From Nostoc sp. PCC 7524 (GTDB taxonomy: Bacteria > Cyanobacteriota > Cyanobacteriia > Cyanobacteriales > Nostocaceae), in contig NC_019684.1 in the NCBI RefSeq assembly GCF_000316645.1, positions 124,001-188,000 on the forward strand: a stretch of DNA of 64,000 bases, in the 5' to 3' direction. The position numbers were made by a program, and so were the translations under genes. Below the pieces are notes generated by a model, which made no database searches, had not been told where the DNA came from, and saw only the letters and a program-made list of their open reading frames with translations. Positions 56,047 to 64,000 of this stretch are shown piece by piece; position 1 is the first letter of the stretch; each line of letters opens with the position of its first letter.

Positions 56047-56355
56047 TCAAGCTAAAAAATTCGTAACGTTAAAATTGGAAGTTCCTTCCCAACAATGATT
56101 TAAACAAGCATTTACTTGAGCATCAGCAGCATTAGCAGATTCTCTTGATGCGTTTAACTGCACTGCGGTCACAATATACTCAAAAATAATGACAAACTGT
56201 TTTTGAGTTGATATTCTTTCTACTACAATTGTTTCACCCACTTTCGGAATTTGTGGCAAGTTAACAATAAATGTCTCAATCTTTGGTTTATCTAGTGGAT
56301 TTTTAAAATTGAAGTATTTACAGTAAACAAGAATTTTCACGCAGAGAAACACCAA
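56047..56355 (-). CDS. Hypothetical protein truncated by IS605 element 2
   Basis: The frame codes for 102 residues of an unknown protein (core: NLPQIPKVGETIVVERIS, FEYIVTAVQLNASRES). The last residues and the stop (FLA, then TGA) come from the outer tip of the IS605 left end, so the insertion probably cut off the gene's 3' part. A start further in (KIETFIVNLPQ) is equally possible. The missing part was not found beyond the element's right end. Confidence 0.35.
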   Translation of the reverse strand: MVFLCVKILVYCKYFNFKNPLDKPKIETFIVNLPQIPKVGETIVVERISTQKQFVIIFEYIVTAVQLNASRESANAADAQVNACLNHCWEGTSNFNVTNFLA

Positions 56356-56445
56356 GGAAATTCAAAACACCCTATGGTAACTGATATCTTTTGCGATTAT
56401 CAATAACCGTAGTTTAGGCAATGCCCTCAAGGTAAAATAGTATTT

Positions 56446-58002
56446 TTACTTTCTGCGCCATAGGCTTTGTAGTCCCAGAAAAATCTTCACCAACTTTTCT
56501 TCTAGCCAGAGCATAGCACGATCCAACAATTCCAGAATTTGTTCTAGTAGATGCTTTTCATAGCCTACTGAAGTCGCTTTGGTTTCTATCCAGTCTGGTT
56601 GTGCTTCTACTCCAGTTTCTTGGTGAAGTTGCTGCCGTGAAAGTTCTGCTTTGGCATGACTATTTTCCCAGTGAGAAATACTACTTTCGCTGGGTTTATA
56701 AGCAGTGATTCTGCCAGACTTTGATTGAATTCGGGTGAGGTGACGGGGTTGTTTTTTTCTTGGCACTAAATTAGATTGGGCTTTTGATGGGGGAACATTC
56801 AATTGCTTGTGCCAAGATAACCCCACCGATTGACTAGGAACAAGAGCAGCTTCAGTTACCTTGTCAGTATCACCATATAAATCATGCCAATCCAGCCAAG
56901 TATCTGCGATATCACGATTTAATTGATTATTCTGAGGCAAAAATTGGTCAGGCTGACTGACTAATTGCTTATTTTTACCCACTCCAAAAAAGTAATTAAG
57001 AGCCGCTTCAATCAAAGCAGAAACATTTAATTCTGGAGTTGTTAAACCATCATGATTAACTGCTATTTCTCCTGTTCCAGATAGCTGTTCTTTGCCATAA
57101 AGAAAAATATTGACATGAGTCTGAACAACTCGCATCATTTCCTGGCTGTTTTTTTGTACAGGTACTATAGCTTTTGTTTCCAAGCTAGCAATAGATGTGT
57201 CTATAAATGAAATAATTTTACCTAGGTTGAATTTAGACAACCCTGCTGCTAAAACAGGATTTTCACCTGTATTTTTGCCAGTTAATTTTGCTATTGTTCG
57301 CTCGATTTGTGGTAATAACTTTCCTGGTTTTGGAGCTTCGGGTAATTGCTGGAAATGCCAATAATTAGCAACTTCACCAGTGATTCTGTCAGCTAATTTT
57401 GCTTGTTGCTGTGGTGTTAAAATATCCAAAATTGCATTCTCGACGCTGACAAGTACCAAACGCCGATGTACCAAATCTGTAGCAATTCCTCTCACAACTG
57501 GGAGGGAACGTTGGAGAACATCATTTTGGTTGACAGGGTTGGGACTATCTACCGTTTTATTGGGAATGGTTAAGGATTGAGAAAGATGATAGTTAGTTGT
57601 GGGATGATGGAAAAATTTCGACTTTAAGAACTCCCAAGGATTGAACCATGCAGATGTGTTTGCAGGAGTAACAGTTACTTCTTCAGATGTCAAATTCTGG
57701 ACTGCCTCTAGTACGTGCTGAATGGGGGTATCAGCAGGCGGGGGAGTGTCGGGAGAAAAATCAGTATGATTTGGTTGTAACTTGGGCTGGGGTGGTGCTT
57801 CTTGAGAATAAAGCGTTTTCACAGTTGCATCAGCTGATTGCAACAATAAAAACACCGGATAAAGTAGTGCTTCCACCCCCCACTGAGTCGCAACTTGTAA
57901 ATGCCGGAAGGTGCGTTCCCAATGTTCTGTCAACCGCCGAGATTGCTGGTGGACAAGGTTAAAGAGTCTGCTGTGATAACGACCAGAGGAACCAGAGGAC
58001 AT
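56446..58002 (-). CDS. Conserved cyanobacterial protein of unknown function
   Basis: A 518-residue soluble protein. Residues 20-65 hold a helix-rich segment (LTEHWERTFRHLQVATQWGVEALLYPVFLLLQ) that may bind a membrane. A long central region has helical blocks (LPVVRGIATDLVHRRLVLVSVENAILDIL). The C-terminal helices (LLEQILELLDRAMLWLEEKLVKIFLGLQSLW) are amphipathic. I do not recognise a catalytic domain. Proline-rich linkers (TPPPADTP) separate the parts. It is divergent from the alpha-mannosidase gene. Confidence 0.7.
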   Translation of the reverse strand: MSSGSSGRYHSRLFNLVHQQSRRLTEHWERTFRHLQVATQWGVEALLYPVFLLLQSADATVKTLYSQEAPPQPKLQPNHTDFSPDTPPPADTPIQHVLEAVQNLTSEEVTVTPANTSAWFNPWEFLKSKFFHHPTTNYHLSQSLTIPNKTVDSPNPVNQNDVLQRSLPVVRGIATDLVHRRLVLVSVENAILDILTPQQQAKLADRITGEVANYWHFQQLPEAPKPGKLLPQIERTIAKLTGKNTGENPVLAAGLSKFNLGKIISFIDTSIASLETKAIVPVQKNSQEMMRVVQTHVNIFLYGKEQLSGTGEIAVNHDGLTTPELNVSALIEAALNYFFGVGKNKQLVSQPDQFLPQNNQLNRDIADTWLDWHDLYGDTDKVTEAALVPSQSVGLSWHKQLNVPPSKAQSNLVPRKKQPRHLTRIQSKSGRITAYKPSESSISHWENSHAKAELSRQQLHQETGVEAQPDWIETKATSVGYEKHLLEQILELLDRAMLWLEEKLVKIFLGLQSLWRRK

Positions 58003-58240
58003 GGTAGTGAATGATTAATTTGAGCCTTGTTGATTTGCGAGACTCCCGCCCAACAATATCAAAAGAATTCAGAATACAGAATACAGGATTCAGGATTACT
58101 ATACCTACAGGCTGGGGGTTGAAAAGTTAAAAATTTATTGCTTTACTTCGCCAATAAATCCTCAGCCAGTTTACCAACTCTATTTTGACTGCCGATCGCT
58201 TGCTAATAACTATTGTAATTGCCCTAATTTTAGCGAAAAT

Positions 58241-61200
58241 ATGAACCCTCCCGTATCTCCATCCTATACAAAATTCATCTCGGATGCGATCGCCCAATTA
58301 CGCGGTTACTCCCAAGTTAATACCCAATCTACTTGGTTATATCAAGAATCCGAGCGAGAAATTACTGATGTTGTGGCATCCAATTTATCAGACTGGCAAC
58401 CTGTGGAGTTAAACGCTAAGGGTAACATTGCTTGGAGTGGTGGGCAGAAAGTGCTATGGCTAGCCCAAAAATTCAGAGTTCCCCAAAATCTACACGGGTA
58501 TCCTTTAGCGGGTTTGTCTTTGCGGTTGTCGTTGTTGTGGTGGGCAGACTCAGCCCAGATTTATGTGAATGGGGAATTAGTGCTGGAGGGGGATTTATTT
58601 GATTGTGCGCCTAGGGTGTTGCTGAGTCCAGAGGTGACACCAGAGGAAGAATTTTTTGTGGCTTTACGCCTAGTCAGCCCAGGACATTGTGACGGGGCTT
58701 TGGTGCGATCGCTCCTCATCCACGAGTCTAGAGATTATAATTATCCCGACCCCGGTTTTGTTGCCGATGAGTTGGCAATACTACAGCTATATCTAGAAAA
58801 ATGCGCCCCAGAAAAACTAGATATCCTAGCATCCATCATCAATCAGTTCCCCAGCCATACACCCGAAACCCTCATTACCCTACGTCAACACCTCATCAAT
58901 CATCTGTCTTCACCTGTATTTATCAATAAAATCTACCTACTAGGACACGCCCATCTAGATTTAGCATGGCTTTGGCCTGTGAGTGAAACCTGGAATGCTG
59001 CCCAAAACACCTTTGAGTCAGTCCTAAAGCTACAACAAGATTTTCCCGAATTAATTTTCTGTCATTCCACCCCAGCCCTGTATGCCTGGGTAGAAGCACA
59101 CCGCCCAGATCTATTTCAGGCAATTCAACAAAAAGTTGCTCATGGCGTGTGGGAAATTATCGGTGGTTTTTGGGTAGAACCAGATTTAAACTTGATTGCC
59201 GGTGAATCCATAGTCCGTCAATTGTTGTATGGTCAGCGTTATGTGCAAGAAAAATTCGGCAAGCAGACGAGTGTAGTTTGGGTTCCAGACACCTTTGGTT
59301 TTTGCGCCACGTTACCGCAGTTTTTTGCTAACGCAGGCATTAAATATTTTGTCACTCAAAAGCTGCGCTGGAATGATACTAATAAATTTGATTATGGCGC
59401 TTTTTGGTGGCGATCGCCTGACGGTAGCCAAGTATTTAGTTATATGTCTGCACCCATTGGCGAAGGCATTGATCCCATAAAAATGGCAGCCTACTCTTTA
59501 GAATGGCAAGCCCAAACTAATTTAACCACATCCCTTTGGCTTCCTGGCGTTGGCGACCACGGCGGCGGCCCCACCCGTGATATGTTAGAAACCGCCCGAC
59601 GCTGGCAGAATTCGCCCTTTTTCCGAGATTTAGAGTTTATCACTGCTGAGAAATATCTCCAGGAAATTGAAGCAGCAGAGAGGAGAGACAGGGGAGACAA
59701 GGTAGATTTTTTCCCAGTCTCCAATGCCCCAATACCCAATCCCCAGTCCCCAGTCCCCAGTCACTTCTTTCCCATTTGGAATGACGAACTATATTTAGAA
59801 TTCCATCGCGGTTGTTACACTACCCACGCAGACCAAAAACGCTGGAATAGGAGTAGCGAAAATTTACTATATCAAGCTGAATTATTTGCTACCTTAGCCA
59901 ATATGATTTGTGGCCTTACCTATCCCAAAGCAGAGATAGAAACAGCTTGGAAACAAGTATTATTTAACCAGTTTCATGATATTTTACCAGGTTCTTCCAT
60001 TACCCAAGTTTATGTAGATGCCCTACCCCAGTGGCAGCAAGTGCAACAAGTGGTAACGAAGATATTACAGGCATCATTAGAGGCGATCGCATCCCACTTT
60101 ACCCTACCAGAGCCACCAAATCCCGATAGTTTACCAATTTTTGTATTTAATTCTCTCAACTGGCAACGATCTGAGGTAGTATCTGTCACCTTACCCACAC
60201 CCCATCAACAATGGCAAATTTACGACACCACAGGTCAACTAATCATCTCCCAATTATCTGAACCCTCCACCCTCGTATTTCTAGCTACCGATATTCCCCC
60301 CGTAGGCTATCGCTTATTTTGGCTTTCCCCCACATCCTCCTCATCCCCCACATCCTCCCCATCCCCCCCATACCCAGAATTCATCCTAGAAAACGAATAC
60401 CTCCGGGTTATCATAGACCCCGACACCGGAGATTTATCAAGTGTCTTTGACAAAACCCATCAAAGAGAAATATTGAACGGTGCAGGTAATCAACTGCAAG
60501 GCTTTAAAGATAGTGGTCAATACTGGGACGCTTGGAATATTGACCCCAATTACGCCCAACATCCCTTACCCGCAACCCATCTTAAATCTATTGAGTGGCT
60601 AGAACAAGGATTAGTGCAAAGTCGTCTCCGTGTAGTGCGTCAGTTAGGTGAGTCAGAATTTTGCCAAGATTATATTTTGCAAGCTGGTTCACCACTATTA
60701 AAAATAGCCTCTCAGGTGAACTGGCAAGAAAATCAGGTTTTAGTGAAAGCCGCTTTTCCTCTCAATATGACAGCCGACTTTGCTACCTATGAAATTCCTT
60801 GTGGTGCAATTCGTCGCCCCACTCAACCCGAAACCCCACAGGAAAAAGCAAAATGGGAAGTTCCCGCTTTACGTTGGGCTGATTTAACTGAAACAAGCGA
60901 TCAGGGTATTTACGGTATTAGCTTGCTAAATGATTGTAAATACGGTTACGACGCTCAAGCCCAACAACTAAGATTAACACTACTACGCAGCCCTAACTGG
61001 CCAGACCCAGAAGCCGACCGAGGTTTGCACAAATTTATGTATGCTTTGTATCCTCACGCTGGTAGTTGGGAATCAGCCCAGACAGTAAGACGCGGTTATG
61101 AATTAAACATCCCGTTGCAAGTGATCATAAATCCTACTCTCCACTCCCTACTCCCCACTCCCTACTCCCCACTCCCTAATAGAGATAGACTAAGTGTCTT

Positions 61201-61456
61201 AAATTTATCAGCCGAAAACCTAGTCTTGATGGCTTTAAAACCATCTGAGGATGAACCCGATAAATTAATACTCCGGTGTTATGAATCCCAAGGAGCAACC
61301 GCAGAGTTATGCTTACAAAGTGATTTGGGATTAGCCCTAGGTGAGTCAGTAGATTTATTAGAGTGTCCCACTAATAATTTCTCATCTCAGCAACAAAAAT
61401 CCATAATCTCTCCTTGGAAAATAGCTAGCTTTCAGGTGCTGAGTAGTAAGTATTGA
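58241..61456 (+). CDS. GH38 alpha-mannosidase
   Basis: A 1071-residue glycoside hydrolase of family 38 that releases mannose from alpha-mannosides. The N-terminal 200 residues are a sheet domain. Zinc ligands lie in GHAHLDLAWLW (near residue 236), the nucleophile aspartate in VPDTFGF (near 348), and further metal-site histidine in NQFHDILPGSS (near 577). The C-terminal beta domains follow. Three low-complexity stretches (about residues 495-510, 697-711 and 968-981) translate heptamer repeats like those found between genes here. A secretion signal is not seen, so it may act in the cytoplasm. Confidence 0.93.
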   Translation: MNPPVSPSYTKFISDAIAQLRGYSQVNTQSTWLYQESEREITDVVASNLSDWQPVELNAKGNIAWSGGQKVLWLAQKFRVPQNLHGYPLAGLSLRLSLLWWADSAQIYVNGELVLEGDLFDCAPRVLLSPEVTPEEEFFVALRLVSPGHCDGALVRSLLIHESRDYNYPDPGFVADELAILQLYLEKCAPEKLDILASIINQFPSHTPETLITLRQHLINHLSSPVFINKIYLLGHAHLDLAWLWPVSETWNAAQNTFESVLKLQQDFPELIFCHSTPALYAWVEAHRPDLFQAIQQKVAHGVWEIIGGFWVEPDLNLIAGESIVRQLLYGQRYVQEKFGKQTSVVWVPDTFGFCATLPQFFANAGIKYFVTQKLRWNDTNKFDYGAFWWRSPDGSQVFSYMSAPIGEGIDPIKMAAYSLEWQAQTNLTTSLWLPGVGDHGGGPTRDMLETARRWQNSPFFRDLEFITAEKYLQEIEAAERRDRGDKVDFFPVSNAPIPNPQSPVPSHFFPIWNDELYLEFHRGCYTTHADQKRWNRSSENLLYQAELFATLANMICGLTYPKAEIETAWKQVLFNQFHDILPGSSITQVYVDALPQWQQVQQVVTKILQASLEAIASHFTLPEPPNPDSLPIFVFNSLNWQRSEVVSVTLPTPHQQWQIYDTTGQLIISQLSEPSTLVFLATDIPPVGYRLFWLSPTSSSSPTSSPSPPYPEFILENEYLRVIIDPDTGDLSSVFDKTHQREILNGAGNQLQGFKDSGQYWDAWNIDPNYAQHPLPATHLKSIEWLEQGLVQSRLRVVRQLGESEFCQDYILQAGSPLLKIASQVNWQENQVLVKAAFPLNMTADFATYEIPCGAIRRPTQPETPQEKAKWEVPALRWADLTETSDQGIYGISLLNDCKYGYDAQAQQLRLTLLRSPNWPDPEADRGLHKFMYALYPHAGSWESAQTVRRGYELNIPLQVIINPTLHSLLPTPYSPLPNRDRLSVLNLSAENLVLMALKPSEDEPDKLILRCYESQGATAELCLQSDLGLALGESVDLLECPTNNFSSQQQKSIISPWKIASFQVLSSKY

Positions 61457-61537
61457 GTAGGGCATGGGGCATTGGACATTGGACAAAGTTTTTTCCCAGT
61501 CCCCAATCCCCAATCCCCAGTCCCTAGTCCCCAGCCC

Positions 61538-61669
61538 CTAATCTTCATGATCCTCAAAAGGATCTGCCAATTCCTTGCTAGGAGGGCCAAAGGAGGTATA
61601 AACTCCATACCCAGTGATCCCAATAATGACGGCGGCTACAGAAATAATAAGAACTATTGCGGGTTCCAT
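61538..61669 (-). CDS. psbN: PsbN, photosystem II assembly protein
   Basis: A 43-residue single-span membrane protein: MEPAIVLIISVAAVIIGITG, then YGVYTSFGPPSKELADPFEDHED. It is needed for assembly and repair of photosystem II rather than being a stable subunit. It is divergent from psbH, the arrangement conserved in cyanobacteria and chloroplasts. The gene has no frame of its own in longer listings because of its size. The 3' side meets a heptamer repeat array (61490-61540). Confidence 0.96.
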   Translation of the reverse strand: MEPAIVLIISVAAVIIGITGYGVYTSFGPPSKELADPFEDHED

Positions 61670-61754
61670 AAGTGATTTATAGATGATGAGTGGTATTCTT
61701 ATAGAATATTACAGAAGATTAAAAAAAGCTTTGGCAACTAATCTTAGGTGAACT

Positions 61755-61958
61755 ATGGCACAACGGACTAGGTTGGGAGATATCCTGAGACCTTTAAATT
61801 CTGAGTATGGTAAAGTAGCTCCAGGCTGGGGGACAACTCCTGTAATGGCTATTTTTATGGGGCTATTTTTCGTGTTTTTGCTAATTATTCTGCAACTTTA
61901 CAACAAGTCAATCATGATTCAAGATGTCATGGTTGACTGGCGTAGTTTAGGTAGCTAA
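61755..61958 (+). CDS. psbH: Photosystem II protein H
   Basis: A 67-residue photosystem II subunit with one transmembrane span (near residues 30-50, [19 protein letters not shown]). The N-terminal [29 protein letters not shown] is the family signature. An AGGTGA ribosome binding site lies just before the ATG. It is divergent from psbN, 85 bases apart, and is followed by a strong terminator. Confidence 0.97.
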   Translation: MAQRTRLGDILRPLNSEYGKVAPGWGTTPVMAIFMGLFFVFLLIILQLYNKSIMIQDVMVDWRSLGS

Positions 61959-62000
61959 ATGAGCATACAGCAACTAAGCTGTTAAAGCTAACAAACACGT

Positions 62001-62024
62001 ACCCGGTTTATCCGGGTTTTTTTG
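62001..62024 (+). terminator. Rho-independent terminator of psbH
   Basis: ACCCGG-TTTA-CCGGGT followed by TTTTTTT, 43 bases after the psbH stop. Confidence 0.92.
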
Positions 62025-62171
62025 TGCCTTTGCTCCTGAAAAAGTTAGTCTTAATAAGTGGGGGAGTAGGGAATGGGGAATAGGGAAATATGGGAAAGAG
62101 ATTTAACCAATGCCCAATGCCCAATACCCAATACCCCATTGATATATAAATACTTCAAGAGGAGAAACCGC

Positions 62172-62444
62172 GTGAATATTTTTGGTATTGGTTTACCGGA
62201 AATGGCTCTGATTATGGTTGTGGCGCTATTAATCTTCGGCCCGAAAAAGTTACCAGAAATTGGCCGGAGTTTGGGGAAAGCAATTCGCGGTTTTCAAGAA
62301 GCTTCTAATGAGTTCCAATCTGAATTTAAGCGGGAAGCTGAACAATTGGAACAGGCTGTCAAAACTACTGCGGAACTTGAACCTAAGCAAATTGAGGGAG
62401 TTAAATCGGAGCAGGATAGTGCTGGTTCTTCCCCAGCCGCTTAA
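62172..62444 (+). CDS. tatA: TatA/E sec-independent translocase subunit
   Basis: A 90-residue Tat protein. The GTG at 62172 (MNIFGIGLPEM) is chosen because GAGGAG lies about 10 bases upstream; the ATG at 62073 adds a repeat-derived leader. One membrane span (residues about 8-22, EMALIMVVALLIFGPKKLPE) precedes the amphipathic helix (GRSLGKAIRGFQEAS) and a polar tail. It forms the pore for folded proteins carrying twin-arginine signals. It is followed at once by pth. Confidence 0.93.
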   Translation: MNIFGIGLPEMALIMVVALLIFGPKKLPEIGRSLGKAIRGFQEASNEFQSEFKREAEQLEQAVKTTAELEPKQIEGVKSEQDSAGSSPAA

Positions 62445-62474
62445 TTACCTGCTGCGAATTGATTGACAAAGAAC

Positions 62475-63110
62475 ATGACAGAAGTTGTTACGTCGTCGGC
62501 TTTAGTGATTCCTCAGCTCATTGTGGGCTTGGGGAATCCAGAGCCAAAATATGACCAAACTCGCCATAATATCGGCTTTGCGGCTGTGGAAGCACTAGCT
62601 CGTTCCTGGCAAATTCCCTTGGCTGAAAATCGCAAGTTCCAAGGAGAATTCGGCGAAGGTATAGCGCCAGGAGGTGTGAAAGTCCGTTTACTGAAGCCGT
62701 TAACTTATATGAATCGCTCAGGACAAGCAATACAGGCGGTGACAAGTTGGTATAAATTACCTGCTGAGTCAGTGCTGGTGATTTATGATGATATGGATTT
62801 GCCTATAGGTAAGACGCGCCTGCGCTTATCTGGTTCGGCTGGGGGACATAATGGCATGAAGAGTGCGATCGCTCATCTTAACACGCAAAATTTCCCCCGG
62901 TTACGTATTGGTATCGGTAAACCCAAAAATGCTGTTAATGGCGATAACTCAGATACTGTTTCCTATGTATTGGGAAAATTTACCACGACCGAAACTCAAT
63001 TAATGTCTCTTGTACTCCAGTTTGTTGTTGAATGTGTAGAACTAAGCCTCAAACAAGGAGTAGAAAAAGCTATGAACCGTTGCAATAGCCGCACTGTTGA
63101 GATTTCTTAG
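62475..63110 (+). CDS. pth: Peptidyl-tRNA hydrolase
   Basis: A 211-residue enzyme from the ATG at 62475 (MTEVVTS); a TTG at 62463 is also possible. It frees tRNA from stalled peptidyl-tRNA. Active-site blocks are visible: GLGNPEPKYDQTRHNIGF (N and H), YDDMDLPIGKTR (D) and GHNGMKS (N). It ends with a family-typical C-terminal helix. Confidence 0.95.
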   Translation: MTEVVTSSALVIPQLIVGLGNPEPKYDQTRHNIGFAAVEALARSWQIPLAENRKFQGEFGEGIAPGGVKVRLLKPLTYMNRSGQAIQAVTSWYKLPAESVLVIYDDMDLPIGKTRLRLSGSAGGHNGMKSAIAHLNTQNFPRLRIGIGKPKNAVNGDNSDTVSYVLGKFTTTETQLMSLVLQFVVECVELSLKQGVEKAMNRCNSRTVEIS

Positions 63111-63366
63111 TCTTAACCTGTCCCCTGTAGGCTGTCTCTTATTTTTAGGTGTTGATTTTTGGTTAATGGTCAGCAATTTTGCTGATTCCATCTAACCAGA
63201 TTAACACCTTTGATATATCAAACATCATGAAAAAAACGATATACTCACACCCCATCCGGGGTGCGGCACATCCTGCTTGATTCTTCTTAAAAATAATTAG
63301 TGGCAAGTCAATGTTGCTTTTCTAGGTGATTTTCCTCCAGCAACACACATACCAAACCGAATCGGT

Positions 63367-63546
63367 TTATTTAAAACGTCTCTTGCGTCTAGCTGCCACT
63401 GCCTTGCGTTTGCGTTTTTCTAACGGTGTTTCAAAGTGCCGATGATACTTAACATCAGCTAATATGCCTGCTTTAGATACTTGGCGTTTGAATCGGCGTA
63501 AAGCTGAATCGATTCCTTCGTTTTCTCCTAGAACCACTTGGGTCAT
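63367..63546 (-). CDS. rpsU: 30S ribosomal protein S21
   Basis: A 59-residue basic protein on the minus strand, starting [23 protein letters not shown] and ending [14 protein letters not shown]. This is the S21 signature. S21 sits on the small subunit platform and helps mRNA binding. A palindrome (AAACCG/CGGTTT, 63355-63368) at the stop may be a weak terminator. Confidence 0.95.
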   Translation of the reverse strand: MTQVVLGENEGIDSALRRFKRQVSKAGILADVKYHRHFETPLEKRKRKAVAARRKRRFK

Positions 63547-63683
63547 CCGTTTTCCTCATTGATCAATTAGACTCCATTGTAATAGTAGCCTCAAACTTAG
63601 CCAAACTTCTTCAGATTGTAGGTGTAATCCCGTGGGGTTAATTTTCTCGCACAACCCGCACCAATCCCCCAACTAGCAAAATT

Positions 63684-64000
63684 ATGACTAAAAGCCTACC
63701 CTACATTACCGAAATTGTACCAATAGTATTGCAATTGCCGAGCGCGATCGCCATGAGTAACGACCAATTTTATGAATTTTGTCAACTCAACCACGATTTA
63801 AGTATCGAACGCAATGCTATTGGAGAATTAATTATTATGCCCCCAACTGGTTCAGAAACCGATGAAAGCAACTTTAACTTAATTGGACAGTTATGGCTGT
63901 GGACAAAACAAGATGGTACAGGCGTAGGTTTTGGTTCTAGTGGTGGGTTTACTTTACCCAATGGCGCGGTACGTTCTCCTGATGCGGCTTGGATAAAACG
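63684..64000 (+). CDS. Uma2/DUF820 family protein, 3' end outside window
   Basis: The first 105 residues from ATG 63684 match the cyanobacterial Uma2 (DUF820) nuclease-like family: MSNDQFYEFCQLNHDLSIERN, a LIIMPPTGSETDESN block, GFTLPNGAVRSPDAAWI at the edge. The family has a PD-(D/E)XK-like fold and no clear role. The C-terminal half lies beyond the window. The upstream 137 bases look free of other genes. Confidence 0.85.
   Translation, partial: MTKSLPYITEIVPIVLQLPSAIAMSNDQFYEFCQLNHDLSIERNAIGELIIMPPTGSETDESNFNLIGQLWLWTKQDGTGVGFGSSGGFTLPNGAVRSPDAAWIK

Larger units (their letters stand above)
52174..56057 (-). mobile_element. IS605-type element 2, without tnpA/tnpB, interrupted by Tn554-like copy 2
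   Basis: The right end (GTGACATACTCCC, from 52174) and the left-end tip (to 56057) match element 1, but no transposase gene remains. Between right end and left end are an omega-RNA-like block, an AT-richer spacer and a 52-residue RHH-like ORF. The left-end hairpin is split at its apex by the Tn554-like copy. It could be moved only by a TnpA in trans, for example that of element 1. Confidence 0.65.

Noticed and set aside
1..64000. tRNA or rRNA genes
   Set aside because: None was found by looking for cloverleaf-like arms and TTC-A/G loops in the gene-free stretches; a computed search could still find one.

Overview
The window comes from a filamentous, heterocyst-type cyanobacterium of the Nostoc/Anabaena group. 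The evidence is psbN and psbH, the ycf35-type cluster, many GCGATCGC (HIP1) sites, heptamer-type short tandem repeats between genes, and plasmid gene families typical of Nostoc. All calls rest on reading the sequence; no database search was possible.

Layout. Bases 1-10400 are ordinary chromosome: lysA (5' end cut off), a diadenylate cyclase gene overlapping uppS, a leftward cluster of DUF2997, ycf35, ferredoxin, J-domain and DUF3143 genes, a gene-free stretch that folds like a structured RNA, two tandem metallophosphoesterase paralogues, an alpha/beta hydrolase and a PlsC-type acyltransferase. Bases 56047-64000 are chromosome again: two hypothetical genes, a GH38 alpha-mannosidase, psbN, psbH, tatA, pth, rpsU and the start of a Uma2-type gene.

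Between them lies about 40 kb that looks like a plasmid: an AEP-type primase, a possible replication-control region, a Rep-like HTH protein, an HU protein, parA with a small partner gene and AT-rich repeats, a tyrosine recombinase, MobC plus relaxase, a DUF6932/HTH pair resembling toxin-antitoxin modules, a solo TnpB next to a truncated nurA, and two very large adjacent genes (29036-36494), one an SF2-type helicase, that look like an undescribed defence or DNA-processing pair.

The plasmid-like segment is bounded on both sides by the same composite: an IS200/IS605-type element whose left-end hairpin is split by a Tn554-like three-gene transposon (two tyrosine recombinases plus a DUF6262-type TnpC). 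The two Tn554-like copies are direct repeats with apparently identical recombinase proteins; the right copy has lost 489 bp, in frame, from tnpC. The left IS605 element keeps tnpA and tnpB. The right one keeps only its ends, an omega-RNA-like right end and a small ribbon-helix-helix-like ORF. The layout fits integration of a plasmid of about 40.5 kb by recombination between the nested repeats, or a misassembly across them. The short core sequences at the four transposon junctions record their history.
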